From CAYVBE01 sp964572825 (lineage in GTDB: Bacteria; Planctomycetota; Brocadiia; SM23-32): a stretch of 64,000 nt of DNA. Each line of letters begins with the position of its first letter. The first letter of the stretch is position 1. The DNA lies in assembly GCA_964572825.1 (NCBI GenBank), contig CAZNGS010000010.1, positions 26,303 to 90,302 on the forward strand, in the 5' to 3' direction. Shown here piece after piece: positions 63,966-64,000 of the stretch. The notes below the pieces were generated by a model. The model saw only the letters and a list, made by a program, of their open reading frames with translations, was not told the DNA's origin and ran no database searches. Position numbers and translations under genes: made by a program.

Positions 63966-64000
63966 ATGCAACATCACAGGGGTCTTGCGGACGAGCGGAC
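63966..64000 (+). CDS. start of a further gene, cut by the window edge
   Basis: ATG 63966 has AGGAG at 63952-63956 upstream and is open to the edge (MQHHRGLADER). It is likely the next gene of the same operon; nothing more can be said. Confidence 0.4.
   Translation, partial: MQHHRGLADER

Noticed and set aside
1..64000. tRNA genes, rRNA genes, CRISPR arrays, integrases or attachment sites
   Set aside because: None was recognised on reading either strand; the window looks like a stable chromosomal region.

Overview
This is a high-GC bacterial chromosome segment, densely packed with about 47 protein-coding genes, mostly on the + strand from 5.9 kb onward. No rRNA, tRNA, CRISPR array, insertion sequence or phage gene was found. 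Several traits point to a Planctomycetota-like or related PVC/Hydrogenedentota-type organism: paired DUF6785-type membrane proteins, PQQ-like beta-propellers (one joined to a methyltransferase-like domain), a Tat/lipoprotein sulfatase, a PEP-CTERM protein, DUF4139 proteins, sugar-acid catabolic genes and a NapGH/NHL electron-transfer locus. This placement is inference. A glycyl-radical enzyme with its activase indicates at least facultative anaerobic metabolism.

Layout. (1) 0-5.7 kb is housekeeping and signalling: an OmpA-type lipoprotein, an Hfq/LSm-like protein, a rhomboid-MurJ pair with overlapping genes, an HD-GYP response regulator, and a helix-turn-helix/receiver fusion behind a promoter that contains a perfect palindrome. 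(2) 5.9-9.4 kb holds a methyltransferase and two tandem DUF4139 secreted proteins. (3) 9.4-46.5 kb is a large catabolic region. It contains the glycyl-radical activase, two 646-residue DUF6785-like membrane proteins flanking a frameshifted PEP-CTERM gene, a lactonase-type propeller, a PhoD phosphatase, and a fucose-isomerase-like protein. Next come the glycyl-radical enzyme and a tightly spaced run of dehydrogenases with an enolase-superfamily dehydratase. The region ends with a secreted propeller, a GH106-like glycosidase, a second isomerase-like protein, a DUF1537 kinase with PdxA2, TIM-barrel proteins, an aldo/keto reductase, a Gfo/Idh/MocA oxidoreductase, an FAD oxidoreductase, a sulfatase and an FGGY kinase. 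Together these look like a system for taking apart a deoxysugar- or uronate-rich, possibly sulfated, polysaccharide and routing sugar acids to central metabolism.

(4) 46.75-57.9 kb, probably extending to 60.5 kb, is set off by a hairpin and a good sigma70-type promoter. It encodes an Fe-S protein, a radical SAM protein, a squalene-hopene-cyclase-like protein with DADDTA, a DUF116/polyprenyl-synthase fusion, a prenyltransferase-beta-like protein and a LolD/FtsX-type ABC transporter, then two PQQ-propeller proteins. I read this as an undescribed, coupled isoprenoid-synthesis, radical-modification and lipid-export locus, and it is the best candidate for a new system here. (5) 60.6-64 kb is a redox module: an NHL-repeat lipoprotein, Tat Fe-S proteins resembling NapG, a NapH-like membrane Fe-S protein and a small membrane ferredoxin. 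The next gene is cut by the window edge.

Assignments rest on motif and family recognition by eye. No database search was run.
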